A stretch of DNA of 64,000 bases from Macropodus opercularis (Eukaryota > Chordata > Actinopteri > Anabantiformes > Osphronemidae), in NCBI GenBank assembly GCA_030770545.1, contig CM061092.1:16741501-16805500 (forward strand), written 5' to 3'. The notes under the pieces were generated by a model that saw nothing but the letters and a program-made list of their open reading frames with translations, searched no databases and was not told the DNA's origin. Positions 28,201 to 42,646 of this stretch are shown in pieces; position 1 is the first letter of the stretch, and every line of letters begins with the position of its first letter. Both the position numbers and the translations under genes were made by a program.

Positions 28201-31200
28201 TTTTCACCACTTAAAAAGAGCTTTTCTACTTATGACATATAGCAGTTTGTTCATGAGCACATCATGTTAGGTTGTGCAGAGGAAGCAGACACTTGTGCAT
28301 GTACCTTGCACTCAATCTCAGCTTGTCTCCGCTTGATTTCTTGCAGCTGCACATGCAGATCTTTGTTTTGCACTGTCAGTGTTTGTACACGTTCCTGTAG
28401 AGAGCGGCTCTCCTGCTCCGCCCGTCGCAACTGGTTACTGTGAATCTGATTCTGTGTGCACAGATACACATACATACATTAGAAGATGTCGAACCTTGAC
28501 CTATCAAAACTTTCCACATAGATCAACCACAAAACTGGTGACTACTGATGAGTTGTGTGACAGATGACTGTTGCCCTCTGAAGGCTACAATCTGAAACTA
28601 CATGCAGGGAGTTCAAGCCTTTCCAGTTTCTGCACAATTAGACAGAATATACAATAACATTAATTACAGACATACGATGAATGATTTTTTTTAATTATTA
28701 TTATTCACTTTTTTAATATGCTAAGAATCTGAAAATGCAGTACAAACATTAATGTAATGAATAATTTTGCTCTGTGTGGTGATATCAGACCTGTGTCTCC
28801 AGCTCCAGCATCCTCTGCCGCGTCTCTCTGAGCTCTGCCTGGGCCTCAGCCTCACGGAGCCTTACACTCATCAGCTCATCCTGCAGCTCACTCACTGCAT
28901 TCTTTTTGGGGCCATCTTTCCAGCGACCTGCAGTGCGTGCCAAGTGACGCTGTAGAGAGGAGATACAGTGTCATTAACTGAATAATCTGCCATATATATT
29001 TCCAATTTAGACCTTCAAAACATAAAAGGCATCACCAACAAAAGGTACTGATCAAATCAGTGCTTACCTGCCAGTGCTCCTCCAGATCTCTAACCTGCTG
29101 TCTCAGCTCTTTCAGGCCAGTCAAAGCCTCGGCTTCCCTCAGCTTCACCCCAATCAGCTCTTCTTGTAATCGCGCAACATTTGTGTCATCTGGCAGTGAC
29201 GTGTTCCTCTAAAAGAAGGTGTGCGAAGAAGATAGCAGCAGGTTTATGGCAATGTAGTTAGATCCCATCATAATATTATGTCTGGACTATTATTAAAGTA
29301 GCAGAGTGTGTGATGAAGTGAGTCACCTTTTCCATATCAAGGATCTTGTCTTGCATTTCCTTGAGTGCACACTGGGACTCTGCCTCCTTTAGTCGGGCCT
29401 GAACAAGCTCTCTTTCCAGTTGTAAGACAGATTCTTCAGAGTATCGTGGGGGTCCTTTCTACAAGCACCAAGACAGGCGAGTGAGCACATATAGAAAAAC
29501 AGAGCAGTAAGGACGATATACCAGCAATGCAAACCAGGGCCCCCAAAGAATTCAAGTCTATTAAATAGTCCAAGTTTATGCTGTGTGCGCTGTATTTTTC
29601 TGGAAGCACTACACATCAAGGATTCAACTGTAATTTCACATGACATGACCATTATGCCTTTCACTTACACAAATAATTAATGACTGTTCATTGTGAAACA
29701 AAGTAACACATTATGTAAAACATGGTAATGGCTGCAGATTTCTAAACTGGAAGCCAACCATCAATAATTAACACGCTCCAGTCAAGAAGGTTTGTACCAG
29801 GACACCATGTGTAAAGTCTACAACCAACCTGTAATACAACTGCTTTCAAATTCATGAATGCATTTCTGAGAATGCAAAAGACTGCAGATGGTGACAAAAC
29901 TGTGTAGTACTCCGTGTCCTAATTTGAATTCATGCATGCCAAAACAGATCATTTTACCAAAATGAGTGTTTCTAGGCAGTATGTGCCAACTGAATGGGGG
30001 GGGGGCAATCAGACAATCAGACTCATAAACTGAATGGGATTAAACAATCATAAAATGCCCAACCTTAAGGTAGCACTGTACAATGCAAGCAGATCTGGGA
30101 AACATCCACAATGTCACACAACTTCCTCAGTGCAACCTGCCACCTAGGGACTCTGTGGCCCTCCTTACCGCTTGTGGCTGCTGCTGTTGGAGCTGCCTGA
30201 TGGCTTTCATGGCCTGCTCCAGCTGAGCACTGGCCTCTTCGCTCTGCTGTTTGACTGTGGCCAGCTCCCGTTTGATCAGGTAGTTCTCCTCTGCCTCTTG
30301 AGCCCGTGTAACTTGTCCCTTGGGACATAACCACCCGAAACAGGGTGAAGTGAGTTTGACAAGAAGTGAAACAAGAAGGCGGTGTGGGCGGGCGAATCAG
30401 AGAAGATAAGAGATTGGGTCTAGGGGCATGCTTGTTTTAATTGAGTTAATGTCCAATTTATTTCCATAGCTATTGTTCAGAATGACATGCCAGAGCTTAG
30501 TAGCCCATGCACTTATTTATAAGCAGGTTTAGTTTCTTAATATACTGCGCTATTAGTACATGTTCATGTTGGTTTTCTAGATTCTGTGTCCACTCGGCTA
30601 ATCAGAAGCATGCAATGCTTAAGATAGATTAAAGGAGGAAGGTACAACGAAAATAATAAAGGTAAAGAGAAATTAAGCTGTATACCTGGATCAACCTATC
30701 TGCCAAGGAAGCACTTTCCTACAAAACAGAAATATCAACAAGAGACAGCTGAGAGAGAAGATCCAGAGGACAGTTTAAAGCACATAGAAGAACAATCAGT
30801 TGTTCATAAAGAAGACACACTGCAATGTTCATTTCCACTCCAGAAATTTGTGTTTACAGACTGTACAATCATGATTACATTGAAAAGATGAAAAGGAACA
30901 TTGCATGCTGCTGTGGTGAAAAAGATGTAAATGAGCTGGTGACTAAATGAAGAATTAGGCAGTGCTGATAACACAATGACAGGTTTCAGACAGGAAAAAG
31001 CATAGCTCTAGCTAAAGCTGAGAATGGAGTATGTTACAGCAGCAGCACAACAACAACAGTGTTAATGGATAAGCAACGTTTAACTGAAAAGAAGTTCTTC
31101 AGATTTTATAAGGTTTCAGTTAAAGATATTTAAAAAAAACTGGTCCTTGGAGTTATGTGAAAAACACAATAAAGAGCAGCAGCCTCGAGCTGGTATTAAA

Positions 31201-34200
31201 TAACAGAATGGATTAAGCCACAGTGTTCCTCTCTGCAGGAAAACACAGTGTAGCAGACCCCATGCACGGTGCCTTTACCTGGCAACAGTAGTGCCCATTC
31301 AAAGACATACAACAGACACGCAATGACACAAGCAGTGCAACTTGGCATGCAGTGCTTTATATCAACTTGAGCAGCATCAAGCAGCCCTTTCGCATTCCAG
31401 ACAGGGATGTTACGGTCTTTGCTTCAGATAGCGGTGTTGCTAGTGAATTCTAGGTTCACTACATGTGGTTTCAAGACACAACTTTATGTAGTCCAGTAAT
31501 CAGAACATCACCAAGTCAACAGTGATTTATCGTGTGGATGAACAGGTAACACAACCCAGTTAGTGACAGACAACACTCCATCATTAGGAGAAGAGGCATC
31601 ATGTATGGCCATATGCAGCTGGATGTGTTGATGTAATGCTGATGATCAATGAGTACTGCATGATGGAGCACTTGTGATAAACAGTGTGGCACTCACTTTC
31701 TCTAGTGTGTCTATCCTTTGCTTCAGGAGCCTGTTCTCAGTCCGTAGCCTCTGCAGAACATAATTCAAATGGAACAAATCTCAATTTCAAAATTCATTTG
31801 AAACTAAACTTCTGCACATTACTCTATAAAAGGTTCGCACTTAACATACCCACTATACTATTCACTTAACATACTATTTCCACTCACCTTTATCTCCACC
31901 TGCTCCTCCATCTCTTTAGTTTTGATTGTAGTGTATTCTTTCTCTAACCTGGAAAAATGATTGGAAACATCTTTGTAATTTGGTGATTATTTAAGTTTAA
32001 TAACTTAAATTAAAGCTACAAAGACTGACGTTTTGGCTGAATATTTTGTACTTGTGTGATTTTAAGTGATCTGCTTACTTTTTCATCTTCTTGGCATTGT
32101 ACTTGACTTGATAAGCAGCCTGGATGACTTTATCTGGTCCACTGTCAAGCTGGTGTGGGATGACCTTCTGAAAGTGCTGCAGCACAGTTTGAAGACACTG
32201 ACAGGATTAGTCATCCAAAACTAACTACATCTAAACAACTATGCTCCTTAAGGTTTCTCTCGGTTATAACAAGTATCAGGTATGCAGACAGTAAGTTGTG
32301 TGTAAGTATTAATTCCTTTGAAGGTAGTGCATATTTTGTACCAAAGCTCTGAGCTCCTTGAAAACAGTGATCTTGAGGTTTTCATGAAATATACCTGTAA
32401 CATTCCCTCCATGTCGAGCTGGATAAGTTCTGTCTGGTTCATCTGAAGGATGGCCAGACCCACGCGAAAAACAATCTCCAGACCCTGAAAAAACAGATCA
32501 CCTGGTGATCAGAGGATGAGACATCTGTGGGAATCACTTCTGTGTCAACAAGTGTGCTTGTCACAAAAGGCTTCGAAAGGTGAAATGTTGTTCCTCTTTT
32601 CTCCAACAGGTGGCGCTAATGGGTTCTCTACTATATTTGACACTTATATAGTAGAGAACGTAATAATAATTTAAATAACATAATAAATAATATAATTTAA
32701 ACAGTTTGCATTAAAGAATTTACAATTCTTCAGAAGTGATTTACATTTCTGGATTTTACACACTTTGGTGTAGTCCATTAGGTACAAAGACATATAGTAA
32801 AGTGTAACAGGAAAGTAAAGTTCAACTATTAGACCACCAGCATACGTTTTCATAGAATGATAAAAGACAGAATATTCAAAGCAGGTGAAAGTCATTTTTC
32901 CTGACTGACCTCACACATGAAGATATCAAAGATCCTTGTGGCTACAGAGAGAGGGAAGGAGGTGAGGAAAATTGTGAGGAACCACGATGAGGCATACATA
33001 GAGGTGTGAAAGCTCTGCGCCTGGAAGTGCATGTGCAGCTCAGGGAGGTGCTCCTGTGAGGAGAAAAATAAGCAAACAAAAATTTAAACAATTACTACCA
33101 CACATTACGATTTATGTTTTTAAATTTCTCTACAAAGTTTGAGGTGTTAACCTGGATCATGCACTCAAACTGGTACATGCAGAGTCCCAGTTCAGCCATA
33201 CTGGGTTTGAAGAGCTCTCGTAATCTGTAGTCTTGCATCAACTTCACAAACACACAGAAAGCCTCTTCCTCTGGCATCTAGAAAAACAACATGATAGGAT
33301 TAAATCTGAGGTTTTTATTAAAAGATGTTGAACTAGTAGCTGGGAGCTTATCAAATCGCGATCTGTGCATGTGATTAAGATCGGTTACCTGCATGAGTAG
33401 CAGTCCTACAATGAATGCACTGCCTTGACAATAGCCAACTTCTCGATCCACCAGAGAATATGCCTGGAAAAATAAGAATTAACTTGGATGAGCTGCAGTG
33501 ATGGCCAATCTAGATTTGTTCCGCAGTTTATTCCCAGAACTGCTGTTAATACCACAGTCCTCTTTGTGTTGTGATACCTGTTTATCTGCATAAATTTAGG
33601 CTACTCAGACACAATATGGAAACACACCTTCATGACATTGAAAAGCACTTCCTGTCCCAGGCTGTCCTTCTCCTTGAAAAATTCATGTTCAGGGTAAGTG
33701 CGGGCAATATCTCTGCGAATCAGCTTCTCGCAGGGTGAAGTCATCTTGAGGAGCTCTGAGTACTGATCCTTGATGGGCATGTTCTGAGCATTGCACAACA
33801 ACTGCCACACTATTGCTCGAAAGTGGTGAGGAATTCCTTTTCTAACGAGGTCCTGTGGAAATATAAAATATTTTGATACAAACTTTTATTCCAGCAGACA
33901 TAGCCATGGGCATGTTCTGTAATAAAGTACTCATATACCCATTTCAGCACAAGTTGCATGTTGCAATAATACAATTTGTAATGCTATTATGTTCAGTGAG
34001 GCTGATGATTCAGTTTGATTAAGCAATTTCCTGTGCTGACAGGGAACACTGCTCTTTCCTGTGATGAGTGTCTGTGTGTGCATCTGGTCAGTCCAGGGAG
34101 CCTCTGGAGCAGAGTCCACCCACTCAGGCCTTCAGCAGGGGATCCCTCTCTCTTCCCCAAGGATAGACTAGACAAACCAAGCTTTGTACTAGAACAGTGC

Positions 34201-37200
34201 ACCATGGTGTATCTTCTCTATGTGAATAGAGGCTGCTTTCTGAGCAAGACCTTTTCTTTAACCAAACTGGTTTCTGTTCTCGTTCATACTTAACATACTT
34301 ACTTTATGCCAATATATGGCTGGAAAATGCCTATTGACTGGCACAGACCACCTTTAGCAGAAGTGCATTTGAGCAGTTATGAATAATATACCAGGCTAGT
34401 TACACCCATCTGGCCATTACCACTTCTGTTCAATTACACAATAGCATTTGTGCATCTTCAAAAATCCTTCCCAACAGTTCCCCATTTATATGAGGAACAG
34501 TGAAAACTGTTATTGAGTGCAACACTGTACTGAACCATGTTTTTTTGTGGTCATTGTATTTACATATTTTCACAGTGGTATGCAGTATATTTAGGACCAC
34601 TGATACTGCCACAGGATTATAACAAGACCTGAAATTAGCCATAAACTAAAATAACAATTTCAAGAACACCACTGCAGGGTCACCAAGGACAAAGATAACC
34701 ATGGAAAGTATTTTTAGACCAGATAAACAGCCAAATAAATAGGACTATTATATTTAGGCCATGATTTAATACAACTGCCAATGGCAAACACACGAGGATT
34801 AAGCTTAGAATTTCTGTCAAATACTTTCTGAAATGCAAGAATCCAAACATAAATAAAATGTCCTGACCTACTATTTGTAGACCAATCTTTAATTTTTAAG
34901 CAAGCCTGTAGCTCTCTCTTCATACAAACGGTAATCACACACACTAGTCCCACCTTAAGCTGCTTCTCCTTCTTCTTGCGGACCTCCTCCCACTCATTGA
35001 CGATTCGTCCCCAGAGAATCCACGAGTCTTCCTCCAGGTGGGAGAGGTTGGAGGAGGCAGAGGAGCTGGACACCAGAGAGGAGCCACTGTTTCGCCTGGA
35101 ACCATTCATGGAGCGCAGTGACTTGCTGTCTGTTTCCAGCAGCCTGTAGTGAAGGCAAGTCATTAGTAGTAGTAGTAGTATTAAGTAAGTAAAGCAACTA
35201 CTTCTTAAAACCTCAACAGCTAGCGTTCTATTGATTAAAAACATAATTTCTTGGAAGTCTCGAGATACTCAAGATACTCTCAAGATAAGTGCAATACAAG
35301 AAGCAACATAGTACTTGGGATGAAAACTGTACTGTATCTGACACACTATGCAAAAAGAAAAGAAATATATCAATAAATTAAAGATATCAATCTCCAAACA
35401 TCAACTTGTTTATGCATAATCTAGAGTCTGTGTCAGGCAATTGTAAACTGTTGATGTTGGACTGTCAAACATACAACATCCAGTATTAAAATCCAAGCCT
35501 TGCACATTTCTATGCTAGTGCTAAAATTACAGAGCGTTTTCCATTAGCCACTTGGACTAATGCACTACAGCTTTGTGACTGTAACATGTCCCACAGCATG
35601 TTGTCATCAGAATCTGTTATCAATTACCATGAATCCCCGTCTCCAGATGAGTCAAGTCTAACTGACATCTGATTCAAGAATTGCCCAGATACAAATAAAC
35701 AATGGTGTGTCTGGTGAAACCATAAAACAGTTTGCGCATAAGCACCCACTGGTGGTGAAAGTGTTATTATAAACAAAGATTTACATTTTCACAAGCCAGA
35801 ATTCAACCAAAAATGTAATACTGACTTAAAAAGCTAAAAAGAGCCTTTCCAGAGAAGGTCATATCCATCAACATGTAAACTGGTTTGCTGGGAATGAAAA
35901 GCATTATCACTGTGTATTCAGCAGGTTAATCTTGCACTGTATCACTGTTATCACTCGCTAAAGTTACTGACAAAGCGACCTGATCAAGGATCAACATGTA
36001 GAGAAAAGAAGCCATGACTTCCAACTTGTGTAGTACAAAGGAAATCATGACAGCCGTGCAAAGGCTCAGACACCTGATCTCGGAAAAAGGCAGGGGCCTC
36101 TCTTCTGGAGCATGTTACATCATTGAGTATGCTCCCAGAATGTCTAAGGTTACATCCAAATTTGGGTTATAAAAGGAAGTGAAATAGACAGTCAGAAAGG
36201 CCATTCTCCAGCTTCCTCATGTATGTTCAGGTCTGACGAGGAACTTTTATTTTAACAAGAATTAAGCAGGAAGTGCCCAGATCTAAAACATTTGAATGTC
36301 CGTCATACACAGTTATTCGTTTTGTTATGCAAGCCTGTGCTAGACACGAACCTGAACATACTTCCAGCTCTGCTAATCATTTACCAGTGGCCAAACACTA
36401 GTCAAAAACTTAAAGAAAATGAAATACGCATAAATTATTTACAGTCAAGCAATATTTTCAACAAGTTAAAGTAAATAAAAATTGTATGTAATGCCAAAAA
36501 GGCAAAGTTAACACTTTTTTTTAAAGTGTGCCACAACATTTCATTAGATTAACAGAAAAACAAAGACAGTCTATTATCCTTACCAAGACAAACTCATGAT
36601 GAACAAATTTTTTTGATTTGAAGGAATCCTGAGGAAATGTCATATCCGCACAAATCACAGCAGTCCGTCTGAGACTTCCTAGTCTGTGTGACGCTAATGA
36701 ATGAATGCTTGCACCTTTTATCTGCTCTGCAGGGTACAAAGGGCTTACCAAACACGCAAACACATGGTAAGCAAGTGCAGGATGCATCAGTCTTTGCAGT
36801 TTACATAAAAACTGATGATTTCTGAGTTTGTAAAATCAGAGAAATTTGTGGTTTAAATGTTACAACTGTTAATCAACTTAATTAAAGCAGCAACAAAATT
36901 AAACCTTACTCTGATTGGTTTGGATCTCCTCTAATGAGGAAAAGCACTGCAACAAGCACCACTTGGCATTCTGGAGCAGTGGGCGTACTGATGAGTCACC
37001 AATTTCTGCATACAACTGAGCTTTACTGTCTTTCTCTGATGACACAGTCTTGAACTCTATGCCTGGTCTTCCTGCTGAGATAGAGTGCTCTAGCCATGGG
37101 TGAGAATCCCGATGCACGAAGAATTCAAAGTTGGCGAGAGGGAAGTGTTGCATCATCCTATAAAAGGTCCCTATTCTGGTGTGAACAATGAGATCCACTG

Positions 37201-37960
37201 GGACACACACTGTTTATTTCTCTTCTTTGATCCACTGTTCAAATAAACTACAGCAGTCAGAATTTTGCATCATGTACATGCAATGTATAGTGATGTCATT
37301 GCAATAATAGTCTACACATTATTAATATATTATATATTATTAACTATTAGTTTTTCAAAATCTAATAATTTTTATAACGGCCCTAGTACAAATATGACAA
37401 GAATTCATTTTCACACACAAAAAAGTTAAAAAGACATCTCTTATCTTCTGTCCGTGTTAATATATTAGTAGGAAATTTTAGTGGAAGGCAATTTCAGTAG
37501 AGACTATGACCAGAAGCTGTTCTTATGGTCTCAAGATTATACAGTGGAAAGAAACACAATGTAGAGCAAGTCTGATCGGCAGATTTGTCATCTGCCAATC
37601 AGTCAGACTGTGTTCTCTGTATAACTAAGTACAAGTAAAACTGCACTGGACTTGGCAAAGAGTCAGAGTAAACCTTACAAACTGCTAAGCTGACAGACAG
37701 GAGAAGCGTCACAGACAGACTGCTTACCTGTTCTGTTCCTCAAGCTTGGCAAGCAGTTCCACATCATCAGGACTTAGCTGCGCCGGTGAGGATGGTGACA
37801 GGGCAGGTGAGGACAGAGATGTAGAGGAAGACGTAGCAGTAGTCTGCAGAGATGTGGGAGTGGCCACCTGGCTAGCCATCTGACTGACCGTGTGGGACAC
37901 CGAGTTCTTTACCCATGAGAGTGTAGAACTCAGCTTACCAGCAACCTTGTCTGTCGCCAC
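22265..37960 (-). CDS. evi5: ecotropic viral integration site 5, TBC Rab GAP with coiled coil
   Basis: Rab GTPase-activating protein (Rab11 reported) that also stabilises EMI1 and acts at centrosome and midzone. Coding exons: 37960-37728, 35143-34954, 33852-33628, 33463-33389, 33277-33152, 33053-32910, 32484-32395, 32176-32079, 31948-31888, 31750-31697, 30718-30686, 30318-30169, 29458-29327, 29208-29068, 28949-28791, 28451-28305, 27861-27766, 24604-24509, 22528-22265 (TGA). Phases join throughout, giving 837 codons from the Val at 37960 (human 810). The N-terminal Ser-rich part has LSSTLSWVKNSVSHTVSQMA. The TBC domain lies at about 146-360, with arginine-finger motif IRRDIAR (Arg about 192) and glutamine finger YCQ (Gln about 229). 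From about 395 to 750 is heptad-rich coiled coil with repeated VRLREAE-type segments. The C-terminal tail carries the conserved DGIHIINH and acidic SSDEDVV segments and ends STTV. The small exon 30718-30686 (ESASLADRLIQ) and the next one resemble EVI5L and may be alternatively spliced. Other evi5 wording, especially the FDGIHI tail, favours evi5 over evi5l. The start codon is unresolved. Confidence 0.95.
35144..37727 (-). other. evi5 intron with two unexplained same-strand open frames
   Basis: This 2.6-kb intron separates the first two assured evi5 coding exons. It carries open frames at 37210-36899 and 36787-36521 on the evi5 strand. Both run into GTAAGG donor-like sites, and the second also has an acceptor-like CCCTGCAG at about 36735. 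I do not recognise either translation. They may be alternative evi5 5' exons, remnants of an older sequence, or chance. Confidence 0.3.
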
Positions 37961-40900
37961 CTGTAGAGGATATAGGAATTAAAGTCATAATGTTAATACT
38001 AATAAACATTCTCTAGTATCAGTGCACATTAAATCACCACGTTCATCACCATTCTTCTTCATCAGCTCAAAAATGAAATTAACAATAATCTAATAATTCG
38101 GCTTTGTTGTTTGCTACACCAATAGCACAGGTTCAGCAGTCAGTGTAAGTTGTATATACGGTGAAAAGTCATCATCTTGGGGGAGGTGAATTTGTCTAAT
38201 ACCATGATCAATACTTGCAATTACACGATGAGTTTTCCAGTAAAAGAATGTTAAGGAAAGGCAGAATAACAATCTATTTAAACAGTTATCTTTACAGGGT
38301 TTTTCACCCAAGCTGACAAATATATTCTTACAAAAAGTGGCCTTGTAAACAATGATTCAGTGCTTATTGTCACATGTAATATGGTTGATTGAAAATAACC
38401 AATTGTGCAAAACAGAAATCAAAACCTCAAACACCATCATGTCTGTGCATTCTATAAATAATTTTCTTTGTTGATCATATGCTTCTGGAAGCATGATGAA
38501 AATCAACCAACACATACTCTATGCCCAGTCGCAGCTTTGCCATCATAGAACACCTGCTTCAAAAGATAACTGTGGGAAATACAAACAACGATTCCTACCT
38601 GCTATTCTGAACAGTTCATCACTGGCTTTTAAAAAATGATCCATTAAGAAACCCAGTTTAACACGTTAATTAAGAAAACAGGTTGAAGTTGTCAGTTCAC
38701 TTTAAATGAAGCTTTGAATAATCCACGAAACCTTCGACTGATTTAATAGCATAATGTCCTCTAGTCATATGCTGATCATACAGGCAGGGGAGGTCAAAGT
38801 GCTCCTACAAAAGATAGTGCTTCTTTCAGTCTCCTGCAGAAACAGGAAGCTCTGAACTCAGCAGAAAAGAAAATCACCTCACATAAGAAAGATCAGAATT
38901 AGCTTGCCTTTGCCCCAAGAGCAAGCCGGAATACTGCCAGACAGGAAACCAATAATCTCTTACTGTACATTGAACTGTTTAAAAATGATGAGTCATTGTT
39001 CTGTGAATATCAGGTCTACACCAGAGCAGTGAACTGAAGGAGAGGCAGAGAAAACCAAAGGAGGCCGAGGGACAGATTGTGGTGAATGTGGTGACAGCAA
39101 TGTGCAACAGTAGAGACCGAAAATGTGCTAACTGTAGTGTTTCTGTTCTACTGTACATCAGCAGATACAAAACTGATTTTGTACGTTATTGTTGACTATC
39201 TTACAAAATAACAGTTGGTTCATTTGATGCTTTTTGTTTTGAGCACTGATGATTAAATGCTAACTAAAACCACAAAAAGTGGATCTGAAGAACACAATGT
39301 TGAACTTTTTTTTGTTTTATTAGATTATTTTACAATTTAGGTCAATGAAATTAGATCAATGCTTTTTGTTTCACCTCAGTATGTTTACATTAAACAACCA
39401 TTCTCAAACCACACAGTACAAAAGTGCAGTTGTACATGTTTTACAGTTTGTGTATCATTTAAATTTAATTACTTGTCATTTTCATTATGACAGATGTTGC
39501 AGCATAGATTTTAGCTAGAAATTAGATGTTTAGCAATGTACTGAAACACTGTATATTATTTAGCTACAGTAATTAAACCACAGGTGTCTCAATATTTCCT
39601 GTGCCAAGTTCACTTTGATATGGACACAAACAAGCAGGTGGTACCCCAACTCTAACAGTTTCCATAACAACACCTAGTTCCTGACTTGCCCCCATGGGGA
39701 GGCATGTTTACTGACCTTCATCAACCATATCACAGCTAAACTAACAGATAATTATCCTGTAGATTCTACAGGGTTAGTAAATCAGAGTAACACACGGTAG
39801 TCTTAATCTAACTTTAATCGCATTATGAGATTTTATATATAGTACTTCAAAACAACTTAAATCCTCACATTTTGTTTTTCCAATGCAATGGAAATGACAG
39901 TTCTTACTGTTTGACTCTCTGTAACCCACCAAACTGCTTTCACAGCCTCAAAGTAAAGCTGAGTATACATGCATTTTCTCCCACTGTCATTAACACAAAT
40001 CATAGGATTCCCATCGGTAATAGACATATGATTATCCAGCACAGAAAAACAACAATTCAGTGCTTACACAATATTAAGCAGCACTCCCTCAGATGTTGAG
40101 GGATCTATCTCTTTATCGACATTGGGCTATACTGTTTGTGCTTGAAAGAAAAGAAAAGAAAATAACATAAGGCAGTGAGGTTTCATAAAAAAAAAAATAA
40201 TAATAATAATAATAATAATAATAAGCATAGCGTTCTACTTAAAACTTTTTACTTTTTTTTTTTGTGTAATTTTTTTATCTTACTCAAATACAACAACGTC
40301 AAACAGAATATGAGATCAAAAATGTGATCAGACAGGACAGGGAAGACCACGCAAATGTCCAGGTGGCATTGGAAGACATTTTACGAGCCAGTTCAACCGA
40401 ATGAAACAGGGCTTTCCTATAAATCTTGGACACAGAGACTGTGTCTGCTTTTGTTTGCCAAAGAACTCAGAGGGGCCCAGAAAAGCAGTGCGCATAGCTA
40501 ATGAAACCCGCAAGGCAAGAAGAAAGCTGCTGCTGAACAACTTCAAGACAATTGGGGAACTGAGAAACAGCAAAGCACTTCCTTTCTCTTAACTTAAAAT
40601 GCACAACACCCAATGTTCTAAAGCTGCTGGCTCTTAAAGAAGAACACATGTAACAGTACACATTTCTACCTAGGTTTTTTTACAGTCAGATTCCGAGGTG
40701 AAAGCCGAATTTACTTTCTTTATTTTATTGTTGTTACATGTATTATTCCTAGGTAATGAATCAGAACATGTCTGGCCCAGCAAAAGACATCAGCATCATG
40801 ACCATCAGGGAGACATTCAGTCCATGAGCTGTGAGAGGGCTGAATTACAATAACAGACTTACCTCAGATAGAGGGGTCTTTTCATTTCAGACACACAGGG

Positions 40901-42646
40901 AAACTAACAAACTATTTTATCAGTGTACCAACAGCATATAATGTTCTTAATGAAGACTATTTTTGACAAACAGCTGATAATACTGTCTAATACATTACAT
41001 TTGGTCTACAAAGCCTGTGGTGCAACAAGTTCACTTCATGGTGATACATAGTGTATATATGACAATAAAGAACACCAAGCTAAATATCTGGTCAGGTTTA
41101 TTCGGTACAAATGACAAAACCACAGCTAAAGTCAATTTTAAATACCAACTACTAAGACTACTGTGTCATTTCTGCTGGACAGAAAAGGTAACAGAAACTG
41201 GTGGATGTTTAAACCTTGCTCTTAAACTTGTATTAGCAAATATCTCTGCAATATGGTTGTAATGCAGTGCAGTATTATGTACATAAATGTCAACTTAAAC
41301 CCAAATGCAATTCATCTTTTCCTAAGGGCGATAGCTGTACCATAACAAGAGGCTAAAGGTCATACCAAAGCTTGTGAAGCTTACTTACAGCTACAAGTAC
41401 TGACACGTATGCCCTCTGATACAGCCATGTCTGCTCTCACAGATACAACTTCATATGTGCCAGAAGTGAAGAGCTATTCATTGTTAATGACACGAGTATG
41501 GGCGTACTACAAAAGAGGAAACCCTGTTTAAACTCACAGAAGTAAAGTCTACTCACATAAATGGCATTTAACTGATACAGTATGTAAATGCTTCAGTGAA
41601 ATGGTTTAGAACGAAACTTAAGTAAAAGTTTCTTCTCTGCTGAATTCATTTATTAGCTTTAATATTAATCGCAGGACAAAAATTGATTATAATAGCATAC
41701 CTATAAAACTATTTTGGTACACAATGCAGAAATTTAAAGCACACAGCTGAGAAAACTAAATAATTTCAGCTGGAGCAAAACTAAACTCTAGGTTCCAGTC
41801 CTTAAACAGAATGCATGTCATGCCCTATTACTCAGTTGAGGCTGGTGTACGACTTTTATCTCTGGCTCTGCCAGTAACTGCTGAACACACGGTGTGCCGA
41901 TTTGTTTTTCTCCCTAGTTATCCTCACATACATTTACCAAACAGACTTTGTTCAATGTAGCGATTAAAGCGTTGACTTCTTTGAAACCTTTAAAGACGTT
42001 TGGTTTTGGATGCTGCATCAACAACAACAACAACAAGTAGCGCTAATGCAGGTCGCTTCTTCGCAGTTTGAATTGACAACACTTTTCGCTTGAACACAGC
42101 TAATGCCACTGCTCAGGAGATTAAACCCTTCGCTTGGGATGCACGTCCTGCTACCCAAACATTAGGATCTACAGGCGGTAACTAGGACTAGTGTCTCATA
42201 ATACCGAAGCCCCGATTCTGCTGTGGTGAAATGGAGAAGCAGCATCAAATGCAATAGTAAGTCGTATCATGTCTTCCACAAAGCAGGAGCGTCAACGAAC
42301 TCGACTAGACTAACGAGCAGCGGTACATTAATTCAACATTAGCTGAAAGAAGTGTCTAATAGTCATTTATAGTGATCAGGCAATAGTCTGACCCTTTTGC
42401 GACGCAACAGAGACCGACAGCAAGAAGTTAACATAATTGTACCGCTAACATCACTTAGTAAGTGTTACGTAAACTTATATTACGGCTAACCATGTGTAAA
42501 AGTTAAGACACCAATCGTTCAACACATGTAGTGGCACACTTCACTCAGACAGACACAAAGTGGTGACCAGAAGGTAGGTCGTTTCAAGAGTTTGTATTAG
42601 CCCCAGCAATTAGACAGAGCCCAGAGAACACAAGAACATTAATTAC
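37961..42646 (-). other. evi5 first intron (probable)
   Basis: Non-coding stretch of 4.7 kb between the first assured evi5 coding exon and the candidate leader exon. It is AT-rich, with a TAA microsatellite at 40198-40223. I searched the minus strand for an ATG exon that would splice in phase 0 onto the Val at 37960, as human EVI5 does, and found no convincing one. Confidence 0.5.
40198..40223. repeat. TAA trinucleotide microsatellite
   Basis: An A-tract leads into about eight TAA units. Simple sequence inside the probable first evi5 intron. Confidence 0.95.
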
